DNA of 6,023 bases, from assembly GCA_030606585.1 (NCBI GenBank), contig JAUWGD010000106.1, positions 1 through 6,023 of the forward strand, written 5' to 3'. Shown here in pieces: positions 1 to 5,605 of this stretch. The position numbers were made by a program, and so were the translations under genes. Source of the stretch: Dehalococcoidales bacterium. Lineage in GTDB: Bacteria; Chloroflexota; Dehalococcoidia; Dehalococcoidales; RBG-16-60-22. Numbering within the stretch: position 1 is the first letter of the stretch; every line of letters begins with the position of its first letter. Below the pieces are notes generated by a model. The model was not told the DNA's origin. It saw nothing but the letters and a program-made list of their open reading frames with translations, and made no database searches.

Positions 1-353
1 TCATAAATCCACCCAAGCAGGAATTCGAAAGCCGCCTGCAGCCGGCCGGGCACGAGCTTCATCCGGCGGGTGATCACCCAGCTGACAACCACCAGGAAAA
101 CAACGGTAATCCAGCCGGCAAGAATCGTGTTGGTAATCGGCAGGCCCAGGACATGAAAGAGCTCCGGCGCCGGGAGGTGCGGCTCTGGTTCGTCGACACT
201 CATCCAGCTGAGCCATTCCATCTCTCCAATTAGTTTACTGCCTATGGGCCCGGCCAGAAAACCAAGAATAATAATAGCCAGAGCGATGATAACAATGATA
301 ATTAATACAGGAAAAGAACAGCCGAGGCAGCCGCTCTTCTTAGGCTCCGCCAC
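1..353 (-). CDS. atpB: F0F1 ATP synthase subunit a, N-terminal part (cut by window edge)
   Basis: This is subunit a of the membrane F0 sector, which forms the proton half-channels against the c-ring. Only residues 1-117 are in the window; the essential channel arginine lies beyond the edge. The start is GTG at 353-351, sharing one base with the atpZ TAG stop and preceded by AAGGAG at 367-362 with an 8-base spacer. The first in-frame ATG (221-219) has GGAG only 2 bases upstream, too close to work, so the GTG is preferred. Residues 14-38 form an extra hydrophobic helix after a short basic head with C9 and C12 (GCLGC). The recognisable subunit a region follows: PAPELFHVLGLPITNT at 61-76, a membrane helix at about 77-95, then VPGRLQAAFEFLLGWI at 101-116, matching the family's VPxxLQ..xE segment. 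It is co-transcribed with atpZ. The family call is firm; the N-terminal extension is inferred from an uninterrupted reading frame. Confidence 0.9.
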   Translation of the reverse strand, partial: MAEPKKSGCLGCSFPVLIIIVIIALAIIILGFLAGPIGSKLIGEMEWLSWMSVDEPEPHLPAPELFHVLGLPITNTILAGWITVVFLVVVSWVITRRMKLVPGRLQAAFEFLLGWIY

Positions 354-568
354 TAACCGTTCTCCTTGTCTTGATTATTGTTCATGAGGGGTCGAATCAT
401 CCGATAAACACCGTAAACAGCTACCACCAACCCCACCAGCAGGCCGATAATCATAAAAAGCGGTTTCTCACCACTGAGCTTCCAGCCGGCGAACGCCCCA
501 CCCACGATACAGATACCGATAAAAAACCCGATACCCGTCAGCCTCAGGGCCGGTATCATTTTATTCAT
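353..568 (-). CDS. atpZ: AtpZ/AtpI-type small membrane protein of the ATP synthase operon
   Basis: A 71-residue protein with two predicted membrane helices (about 10-28 and 37-55) joined by a short polar loop (WKLSGEKP), ending in a hydrophilic tail rich in N, K, D and E. Size, two-helix hairpin and position directly before atpB match the AtpZ (ATPase_gene1) family. Proteins of this family are encoded at the head of ATP synthase operons and have been linked to Mg2+/Ca2+ supply and to c-ring or F0 assembly; that role is from the family and is not shown here. The frame stays open to a GTG at 616, but ATG 568-566 is chosen: GAGG lies 5 bases before it, and the operon promoter's -10 (602-597) lies inside the longer frame. 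The stop overlaps the atpB start by one base. Confidence 0.85.
   Translation of the reverse strand: MNKMIPALRLTGIGFFIGICIVGGAFAGWKLSGEKPLFMIIGLLVGLVVAVYGVYRMIRPLMNNNQDKENG
362..367 (-). promoter_or_regulatory. Shine-Dalgarno that fixes the atpB GTG start
   Basis: AAGGAG read on the minus strand lies inside the last codons of atpZ, 8 bases before the GTG at 353-351. It is the only well-spaced ribosome binding site for atpB and, with the TAG/GTG one-base overlap, indicates translational coupling of atpZ and atpB. Confidence 0.75.
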
Positions 569-596
569 GCCGACCTCAACATTCCTGACCTTGAAA

Positions 597-626
597 ATGA
601 TATCAGAAATCGGCACCTCAGGTCAA
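597..626 (-). promoter_or_regulatory. Sigma-70-like promoter of the atpZ-atpB operon
   Basis: Read on the minus strand: -35 TTGACC at 626-621, an 18-base spacer, -10 TATCAT at 602-597; each hexamer matches the consensus at 5 of 6 positions. Predicted transcription start is near 590, giving a leader of about 20 bases with GAGG before the atpZ ATG. The position, just upstream of an ATP synthase operon and in the correct orientation, supports the call. Confidence 0.7.
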
Positions 627-655
627 GCCGTGAAAGGTCTCCTGATATGGCACGC

Positions 656-673
656 CGGATACCCGGGGTACCG
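656..673 (-). terminator. Short GC-rich hairpin between the 99-aa gene and the atp promoter
   Basis: CGG-TACC pairs with GGTACCG across a 3-base loop, with one bulged base, giving 7 base pairs. It lies 30 bases past the stop of the 99-aa gene and just upstream of the atp -35. There is no T-run after it in either direction, so it is not a classical intrinsic terminator. It could help separate the two transcription units, or it may be chance. Confidence 0.25.
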
Positions 674-702
674 TTATAAAGCTGATGATTAAAAACAGAT
701 TG

Positions 703-1002
703 TCAGGCGCGCTTCCCCTTGAGCGGGGACGACCCGAAATCGCCCGCCTTTACCTCGCCGGAGATATCATCGCCGGACACTTTGAGATTGTATTCCAGAT
801 TCATCTTGCCCATGGGGCTGCTGATTTCCATCTCCCAGGACACTTCATCCCCGCTTACCTTACCCCCGCTGAATTCCATCGTCCCCATGGGGCTGTCCAT
901 GCTGCCGCTGACGGCATCGCCGTCTGTCTTGAGAGTAAGCTTCGATTCCTGCTTACCCATCGGAGTATCAATCTCGACATTATAAGTACCGTCTACAGCC
1001 AT
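703..1002 (-). CDS. Conserved-looking 99-aa beta-repeat protein, unknown function
   Basis: I recognise no named function. The 99-residue protein has no signal peptide, membrane segment or cysteine, so it is probably cytoplasmic. It is built from repeating strands: PMG turns at 14-16 (TPMGKQ), 38-40 (SPMGTM) and 63-65 (SPMGKM) alternate with GD turns at 28-29 (GDAVSG), 51-52 (GDEVSW) and 77-78 (GDDISG). This implies a small sheet or barrel with a roughly 24-25 residue period. The composition is rich in G, S, D, E and K. Start ATG 1002-1000 has AAAAGGAG at 1018-1011 with an 8-base spacer, a strong site, so the gene is very likely expressed. It stands alone between a hairpin (1070-1048) and the atp promoter. 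Similar short beta proteins occur as stand-alone genes and as tails of larger proteins in anaerobes; a ligand-binding or structural role would be a guess. Confidence 0.8.
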   Translation of the reverse strand: MAVDGTYNVEIDTPMGKQESKLTLKTDGDAVSGSMDSPMGTMEFSGGKVSGDEVSWEMEISSPMGKMNLEYNLKVSGDDISGEVKAGDFGSSPLKGKRA

Positions 1003-1047
1003 TATCTTCTCTCCTTTTAAAGCTATTAATTGTCAACCTTCGTAAAG

Positions 1048-1070
1048 TAAGCCCTGAATATCAGGGCTTA
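1048..1070 (-). terminator. Perfect 10-bp hairpin, probable terminator
   Basis: TAAGCCCTGA and TCAGGGCTTA are exact reverse complements around a 3-base loop. It begins 22 bases beyond the stop of the zinc-ribbon gene (1092) and ahead of the 99-aa gene, where an operon end is expected. The following minus-strand bases (CTTTACG) are only weakly T-rich, so it may terminate poorly and let some transcripts run into the 99-aa gene. Confidence 0.55.
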
Positions 1071-1091
1071 TTGGTAATTACCTGCATATAT

Positions 1092-1418
1092 TTATTCCTG
1101 GTCGAAAAGACGGGGGATATCGCCGTTAAAATCCTTTAGGAAGTTATGCATGGCCAGCAGGTCCTCATCCTTGATACCGTCCATGTTCTTAAATTTCTCT
1201 ACTTCTTCCTCGGTAAGGTCGGTAATAACTTCAGCCTTGGCATTCTCCCTGATGATGACCGCTACCAGGCACCTGACGTGACATGAGGAACAGGAGACCC
1301 TCAGAAACCACAGCTCATCATTACGCTCAACAACTTCGATATGGTCTTCATGGTAGTTCTGCCCGCAGGAACCACACTTTATCGAAGTTATCATTTTCTT
1401 AATCAGAGTCTCGTCCAT
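1092..1418 (-). CDS. Small zinc-ribbon protein, unknown function
   Basis: A 108-residue soluble protein. C15-x2-C18 and C43-x2-C46 flank a hydrophobic, aromatic strand region (LWFLRVSC) and form a probable structural zinc ribbon; a further cysteine is C50 (CSSCHVRC). Residues 52-67 look like a beta strand and turn. The acidic helical C-terminus (about 68-105) contains DLTEEEVEKF and MHNFLKDFNGDIPRLF, a tail I associate with small Chloroflexota zinc-ribbon proteins; this is recall, not a search. Start ATG 1418-1416 has a modest GGGAAG site about 7 bases upstream. The gene lies 35 bases downstream of the BFN gene on the same strand, so it is probably co-transcribed from the promoter at 2077-2048. 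Nucleic acid or protein binding is possible for zinc ribbons, but no residue here specifies either. Confidence 0.85.
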   Translation of the reverse strand: MDETLIKKMITSIKCGSCGQNYHEDHIEVVERNDELWFLRVSCSSCHVRCLVAVIIRENAKAEVITDLTEEEVEKFKNMDGIKDEDLLAMHNFLKDFNGDIPRLFDQE

Positions 1419-1453
1419 ATAACAGCTTCCCGCAGCTTAAAGGCTAAGATTTG

Positions 1454-2008
1454 CTAGGACTTCCGCTTATCGAAATCATCGAGGTCGAGGGTATTGATAA
1501 AGTCGTAGAACGCCGACATCTTCTTCTTCATATCTTCGTCGTTGACCTTCTTGCTTTCTTTGCCGCTGCCCTCTTCTGCGTCTTCGAAGATGGGTTTGCC
1601 CGTCTCGCCGTCCAGCAGGATACCGGCCTTCTCCAGGACCGATTCGTCGGCGAAAATGGTTACTTCCGTTCTTACCGCTAGAGCCAACGCATCGCTCGGG
1701 CGCGAATCCACCTCTAACTGTTTACCGTCAGCTTCGAGGATTACCTTGGCAAAAAAGGTGTCGTTCTTAAGGTCGTTGACGATGATAGAATTAACCGTCG
1801 CTCCCAGCGTATCAATAACCGAACTCAACAGGTCATGTGTCAACGGTCGAGGAACCGCCACTCCCTGCAGCTTTACCGCAATGGCATCGGCTTCAGCCGG
1901 GCCGATCCAGATGGGCAGATACCGGTCCGACATTTTTTCTTTTAGTATTACTACACGCTGGTAGTTCATCAGGCTAACCCGAATGCTGTCAATCGTCATC
2001 TCTATCAT
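1454..2008 (-). CDS. Bifunctional nuclease (BFN/DUF151) family protein
   Basis: A 184-residue soluble protein. The BFN domain fills about residues 3-132, with family signatures LPIWIGPAEADAIA (31-44), RPLTHDL (54-60) and DSRPSDALALAVR (101-113). Named members from plants show RNase and DNase activity, while bacterial members are mostly uncharacterised, so nuclease activity is a family-based inference. After an acidic, low-complexity linker (about 133-158) comes a conserved-looking helix, FYDFINTLDLDDFDKRK (167-183), also typical of bacterial members. Start ATG 2008-2006 follows GGAGG (2020-2016) with a 7-base spacer; M4 is a possible but poorer start. It is the first gene of a minus-strand unit with the zinc-ribbon gene, driven by the promoter at 2077-2048, and is divergent from ppsA. 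The protein is intact and of normal length. Confidence 0.93.
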   Translation of the reverse strand: MIEMTIDSIRVSLMNYQRVVILKEKMSDRYLPIWIGPAEADAIAVKLQGVAVPRPLTHDLLSSVIDTLGATVNSIIVNDLKNDTFFAKVILEADGKQLEVDSRPSDALALAVRTEVTIFADESVLEKAGILLDGETGKPIFEDAEEGSGKESKKVNDEDMKKKMSAFYDFINTLDLDDFDKRKS

Positions 2009-2047
2009 GTCCGATCCTCCATCCCCTTTTCACAACGTGTGTAATTA

Positions 2048-2077
2048 ATTCTAACCCTACATTAATAACCCTGTCAA
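2048..2077 (-). promoter_or_regulatory. Sigma-70-like promoter of the BFN/zinc-ribbon unit
   Basis: On the minus strand: -35 TTGACA at 2077-2072 (perfect), an 18-base spacer, -10 TAGAAT at 2053-2048 (5 of 6). Predicted start is near 2041, giving a leader of about 32 bases with GGAGG before the ATG at 2008. A small inverted repeat, CACA-ACG-TGTG (2031-2041), sits at the predicted start and could be an operator, but is too short to claim. Confidence 0.75.
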
Positions 2078-2107
2078 ATGATATGAATGTGTCGTTCGAT
2101 GCGATTT

Positions 2108-2124
2108 ATCCATTACAAATGGGT
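2108..2124. repeat. Small inverted repeat in the divergent control region
   Basis: ATCCATT and AATGGGT pair over 7 positions (one G-T) around a 3-base loop. It lies between the two divergent promoters, upstream of both -35 boxes, where a regulator site would sit. Short repeats like this arise often by chance. I see nothing else definite in 2078-2195. Confidence 0.25.
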
Positions 2125-2195
2125 GTTTTATACTCGCTCTTTCGGGGGATTCCCTTATTGAGTGCCCGTGACTATACTCTCTATACTTGAAAAGG

Positions 2196-2227
2196 TTGAC
2201 ACGGTTATGAATTTAGTATGTTATAAT
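2196..2227 (+). promoter_or_regulatory. Extended -10 promoter of ppsA
   Basis: -35 TTGACA at 2196-2201 and -10 TATAAT at 2222-2227 are both perfect, and TGT precedes the -10, giving a full extended -10 (TGTTATAAT, 2219-2227). The spacer is 20 bases, longer than the preferred 17, which the extended -10 can compensate. Predicted start is near 2234, leaving a leader of about 40 bases. It lies inside the long open frame that begins at 2162, which rules out that start. Confidence 0.8.
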
Positions 2228-2260
2228 ATTCATCGTACCTGTGCAAGAACCAAAAAAATC

Positions 2261-2265
2261 GGAGG
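2261..2265 (+). promoter_or_regulatory. Shine-Dalgarno that fixes the ppsA start
   Basis: GGAGG lies 7 bases before ATG 2273 and 34 bases downstream of the -10 box. Together with the promoter it places the ppsA start at 2273, although the frame stays open for 37 more codons upstream. Confidence 0.9.
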
Positions 2266-2272
2266 CATAATA

Positions 2273-4522
2273 ATGAAACAAGGCGAAAAAGTCATCGTCT
2301 GGTTCAACGAAGTAACCAAAAAGGATATACCCCTCGTAGGGGGTAAGGGAGCCAACCTGGGAGAAATGACCAATGCCGGAATCCCCGTGCCCCAGGGCTT
2401 CATCGTTACCGCCGCTGCTTACTTCGACTTCGTCGACAAGGCGGGTATCAATGATAAGATAAGGGCACTCCTTAACCCCGTTGACGTTCACGACAGCAAA
2501 CAGCTTCAGGAAGTTGCCGCCGAAGTTCAAAAAGTAGTAGAAACTGCCGCCATGCCCGCTGAAACGGCTAAAGAAATCGAACAGGCCTATGTCAAGATGG
2601 GTAAGGGCCTTGTCGCCGTGCGTTCTTCGGCCACGGCGGAAGACCTGCCGGAGGCTTCTTTCGCCGGCCAGCAGGCTACCTTTCTCAATGTGCAGGGAGA
2701 AAAAGACGTGGTGAGGGCCGTCCAGGACTGCTGGGCTTCACTCTTCGGCGCACGCGCCATCTTCTACCGGCAGGAACAGGGTTTCGACCATTTCAAGGTC
2801 GGCATTGCCGTTCCGGTACAGCGAATGGTGCAGTCGGAAGCCGCGGGCGTTATGTTCACCGTAGAACCGAACACGAGCGACCGGACCAAAATCACCATCG
2901 AGTCTGTCCTCGGTCTGGGTGAAATGATAGTCTCCGGAGACGTCACCCCCGACCACTATCTCGTCAACAAAGCCGATATGAAACTCCTGAAGAAGGAAAT
3001 TAAAAAGCAGGAATGGAAACTTATCAGGGACATTTCCGGTAAAAGCGATGACCCCAATATTAAAATCGACCTTACCCCGGAAGAGCAGAATGCCCAGAAG
3101 ATTACCGATGAAGACATAACTTTCCTGGCTAAAATCGGCAAGCGACTTGAAGACCACTATGGCAGCGCTCAGGATGTCGAGTGGGCCAAAGAGAAGAATG
3201 AAATTTTCATCGTGCAGACACGCCCCGTCACCACCATCAAGGAGACCACCGGAGCCGCCTATGAAATCGATGCTCCGGTGCTGGTATCCGGGGCTGCCGC
3301 CAGCCCGGGCGTAGCCTCCGGGCCGGTAAAAATTGTGCCCGACCCCTCCCAGATAGACAAGGTGCTGCAAGGCGATGTACTGGTGGCGGAAATGACCACG
3401 CCGGACTTCGTCCCGGCGATGAAACGTGCCGCGGGTATCGTCACCGACCGCGGCGGCCGGACCGCTCATGCCGCCATCGTCAGCCGCGAATTAGGCATCC
3501 CCTGTATCGTCGGCTGCGAAAACGCCACCACCACTCTCAAAGACGGACAGGTAATCACGGTTGACGGCAGCAACGGTAAGGTATATGAAGGTAAGATAGA
3601 AGTCAAGAGCGATGTTAAGATACGTGCCCGGGGAGAAGTCAAGACCAAGACCAAGCTCCTCGCCAACCTGGCCCAGCCGGATATCGTTGACCGCGTGGCA
3701 ACAAGGGATGTCGACGGCATCGGCCTGCTACGCGCCGAGTTCATGATTGCCGAAATCGGCGAACACCCCAGCGCCATGATTGAGCAGGGCCGCGGCAACG
3801 AGTTCACCGAAAAGCTGGCTCATGAGCTGACTAAATTTGCTGCAGCCTTCCACCCGCGGCAGGTAGTCTACCGTACTAACGATTTTAAGTCCAACGAATA
3901 TAAAGCCCTCAAGGGCGGCGATAAGTTCGAAGAAGACGAAGAGAACCCCATGATTGGCTACCGCGGCGCCTCGCGTTACATCACCGATATCGAGACCTTT
4001 AAGCTGGAACTGGACGCCATCAAGAAGGTCAGGGAGCAATACGATAACCTGTGGGTGATGATTCCCTTCGTCCGCACGGTAAAAGAACTGGAGGATACCG
4101 TTAAAATCATGGCCGAAGAGGGACTGAAACGCTCCGATACATTCAAGCTCTGGATGATGTGCGAAGTTCCTTCTAACGTCATCCTGCTGGAGAAATTCCT
4201 GGCAGTAGGCGTCGACGGTGTTTCCATCGGCTCCAACGACCTTACCCAGCTGACGCTGGGCATCGACCGCGATAGCTCCAAGCTGGCCGAGACCTTCGAC
4301 GAACGCAATGAAGCCGTTCTTCTATCGATAGAGAAGGTGGTCAGGACCTGCAAGTCGCTGGGCGTCACCTGCTCCATCTGCGGTCAGGCCCCCTCCGTTT
4401 ACCCCGAAATTACCGAGAAACTGGTGGAATGGGGTGTTACCTCGGTATCCGTCAGCCCCGATATGATTGATATCACCCGCGATATCATCGCCGCGGCAGA
4501 GGCAAAACTGGGCATCAAGTGA
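2273..4522 (+). CDS. ppsA: Phosphoenolpyruvate synthase (pyruvate, water dikinase)
   Basis: Converts pyruvate, ATP and water to PEP, AMP and phosphate (EC 2.7.9.2), the entry to gluconeogenesis from pyruvate; cytoplasmic. The 749-residue protein is intact and slightly shorter than the 792-residue E. coli enzyme. Domain 1, the nucleotide-binding PPDK_N domain, is about residues 15-325: GKGANLGEM at 24-32, VRSSATAEDLPEASFAGQQ from 116, and the closing QTRPVT at 315-320. Domain 2 is the swivelling phosphohistidine domain, about 345-450, with GGRTAHAAI (394-402) and phospho-carrier H399. Domain 3 is the PEP/pyruvate-binding TIM barrel, about 455-745, with GLLRAEF around R487, GSNDLTQL from 653 and the catalytic C703 in SICGQAPS. 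All key residues are present. The start is set by GGAGG at 2261-2265 and the promoter at 2196-2227. The stop overlaps the next gene by 4 bases, so the two form an operon. PPDK is less likely, given the length and the layout of the N-terminal domain. Confidence 0.97.
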   Translation: MKQGEKVIVWFNEVTKKDIPLVGGKGANLGEMTNAGIPVPQGFIVTAAAYFDFVDKAGINDKIRALLNPVDVHDSKQLQEVAAEVQKVVETAAMPAETAKEIEQAYVKMGKGLVAVRSSATAEDLPEASFAGQQATFLNVQGEKDVVRAVQDCWASLFGARAIFYRQEQGFDHFKVGIAVPVQRMVQSEAAGVMFTVEPNTSDRTKITIESVLGLGEMIVSGDVTPDHYLVNKADMKLLKKEIKKQEWKLIRDISGKSDDPNIKIDLTPEEQNAQKITDEDITFLAKIGKRLEDHYGSAQDVEWAKEKNEIFIVQTRPVTTIKETTGAAYEIDAPVLVSGAAASPGVASGPVKIVPDPSQIDKVLQGDVLVAEMTTPDFVPAMKRAAGIVTDRGGRTAHAAIVSRELGIPCIVGCENATTTLKDGQVITVDGSNGKVYEGKIEVKSDVKIRARGEVKTKTKLLANLAQPDIVDRVATRDVDGIGLLRAEFMIAEIGEHPSAMIEQGRGNEFTEKLAHELTKFAAAFHPRQVVYRTNDFKSNEYKALKGGDKFEEDEENPMIGYRGASRYITDIETFKLELDAIKKVREQYDNLWVMIPFVRTVKELEDTVKIMAEEGLKRSDTFKLWMMCEVPSNVILLEKFLAVGVDGVSIGSNDLTQLTLGIDRDSSKLAETFDERNEAVLLSIEKVVRTCKSLGVTCSICGQAPSVYPEITEKLVEWGVTSVSVSPDMIDITRDIIAAAEAKLGIK

Positions 4523-5556
4523 TTGGAAAATTAAATATACGCCGAATGAGTGAGGAGAGGGAGTTAAGCCTTTCTCCTCATGCCGTCAAAAGCACACTAT
4601 CGCGCGGCCGTGAGCGGCGCGAGGAGCTATGCCCTGTCCGCACCGTCTTCCAGCGTGACCGCGACCGCATCATCCACAGCAAGTCGTTCCGCCGACTCAA
4701 GCATAAGACGCAGGTATTCATCGCCCCCCTCGGCGACCACTATGTCACCCGCCTGACCCACACGCTGGAGGTCTCCCAGATAGCCCGCACCATCTCCCGC
4801 GCCCTGAACCTCAACGAAGACCTTACGGAAGCGATAGCCCTCGGCCACGACCTGGGGCATACCCCTTTCGGCCACGTGGGTGAGGATGTGCTCGATGAAC
4901 TCTGCCGCGACGGATTCCGTCACAATGAGCAAAGCCTGCGTGTCGTGGATTTTCTGGAGAAGGACGGGCGGGGACTGAACCTGACCTGGGAGGTCAGGGA
5001 CGGCATCGTCAACCACTCCAAATCGGGCGTGGCTGTCCTCGGTGATGACTGGGGCGAAGTGAACACACTGGAGGGGGAGGTGGTTAAAATATCGGACCTG
5101 GTCGCTTATATCAACCACGATATCGGCGACGCTATCCGGGCAGAAATACTCACCGAGCGCGATTTACCCCTGGAAGCCATCAAGGTTCTGGGGCTTTCCC
5201 ACTCGCAGCGCATCAATACCATGGTCTGCGATATTATCGAAAGCTCGTGGGATGCCCGCAGTTGTGATATAATCAGAGAGAGACCCGCGATTAAGATGAG
5301 TCCCCCGGTACTGACAGCGACTAATGTTTTACGCGATTTCCTCTTTGATAGAGTTTACACTCCGCGTTCCGCTGAAGAGGAATCACAACGGGCCGAGGAA
5401 GCGGTCCGTACTCTCTACCGGCACTTTAACGAGCACAATGATGAATTACCCGCGGAATACCGCCTCCACAGTGATACCAACGAACGGAGAGTCGTCGATT
5501 ATATTGCCGGTATGACCGACCACTACGCCCTGAGACTGGCAGAAAAGTTAAAATAA
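4519..5556 (+). CDS. dgt: dGTPase-like deoxynucleoside triphosphohydrolase (HD domain)
   Basis: Hydrolyses dNTPs to deoxynucleosides and triphosphate; cytoplasmic. At 345 residues it belongs to the short dGTPase-like branch (E. coli Dgt is about 505), whose members often act on several dNTPs, so strict dGTP specificity should not be assumed. The N-terminus carries RTVFQRDRDRIIHSKSFRRLKHKTQV (near 41-66), a family signature. The HD metal site is complete: H81 in TRLTHTLEV, H110-D111 in GHDLGHTPFGH, and D193 in ISDLVAYINHDIGDAIR. The C-terminus ends in a helical region with MTDHYALRLAEKL. Start: GTG 4519 overlaps the ppsA stop as GTGA, which suggests translational coupling; ATG 4546 (MSEERELSLSP, 336 aa) also fits family N-termini but has no Shine-Dalgarno nearby. 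The choice between them is open. hisH follows 49 bases later on the same strand. Confidence 0.93.
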   Translation: MIGKLNIRRMSEERELSLSPHAVKSTLSRGRERREELCPVRTVFQRDRDRIIHSKSFRRLKHKTQVFIAPLGDHYVTRLTHTLEVSQIARTISRALNLNEDLTEAIALGHDLGHTPFGHVGEDVLDELCRDGFRHNEQSLRVVDFLEKDGRGLNLTWEVRDGIVNHSKSGVAVLGDDWGEVNTLEGEVVKISDLVAYINHDIGDAIRAEILTERDLPLEAIKVLGLSHSQRINTMVCDIIESSWDARSCDIIRERPAIKMSPPVLTATNVLRDFLFDRVYTPRSAEEESQRAEEAVRTLYRHFNEHNDELPAEYRLHSDTNERRVVDYIAGMTDHYALRLAEKLK

Positions 5557-5591
5557 AGGGGCGTCCAGGAGGGGCTAAGCCACTCTTTATT
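5552..5591 (+). other. Hairpin with orphan Shine-Dalgarno between dgt and hisH
   Basis: AATAAAG at the end of dgt (5552-5558) is the exact reverse complement of CTTTATT (5585-5591); with a G-T and a G-C pair inside, the stem reaches 9 pairs. The loop of about 22 bases contains GGAGGGG (5568-5574), a good Shine-Dalgarno with no start codon at the right distance. The stem is mostly A-T and no T-run follows, so a terminator is unlikely. It may be a leader structure for hisH, or chance. Confidence 0.3.
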
Positions 5592-5605
5592 AAAAAGTCA
5601 AACAA

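Noticed and set aside
1..216. Minus-strand ATG frame of 71 codons beginning at 216
   Set aside because: It is out of frame with subunit a, whose correct frame in the same DNA gives a clear family match.
371..679. Plus-strand open frame (102 codons)
   Set aside because: It is antisense to atpZ and to the atp promoter, and its sequence has no protein-like pattern.
685..1020. Plus-strand open frame (111 codons)
   Set aside because: It is a mirror of the 99-aa minus-strand gene, which has a strong ribosome site and a coherent repeat pattern; the plus frame has neither.
1031..1036. Perfect TTGACA on the minus strand before the 99-aa gene
   Set aside because: No acceptable -10 is found 16-19 bases downstream, where the Shine-Dalgarno lies, so it is not called as a promoter.
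2144..2154. GGGGGATTCCC near-palindrome upstream of ppsA
   Set aside because: Too short and with no room for a loop; no known operator matches and chance is sufficient.
2738..3469. Long minus-strand open frame (243 codons) opposite ppsA
   Set aside because: It is antisense to a complete PEP synthase with all catalytic motifs, has no recognisable domain and no ribosome site; codon bias of the real gene explains it.
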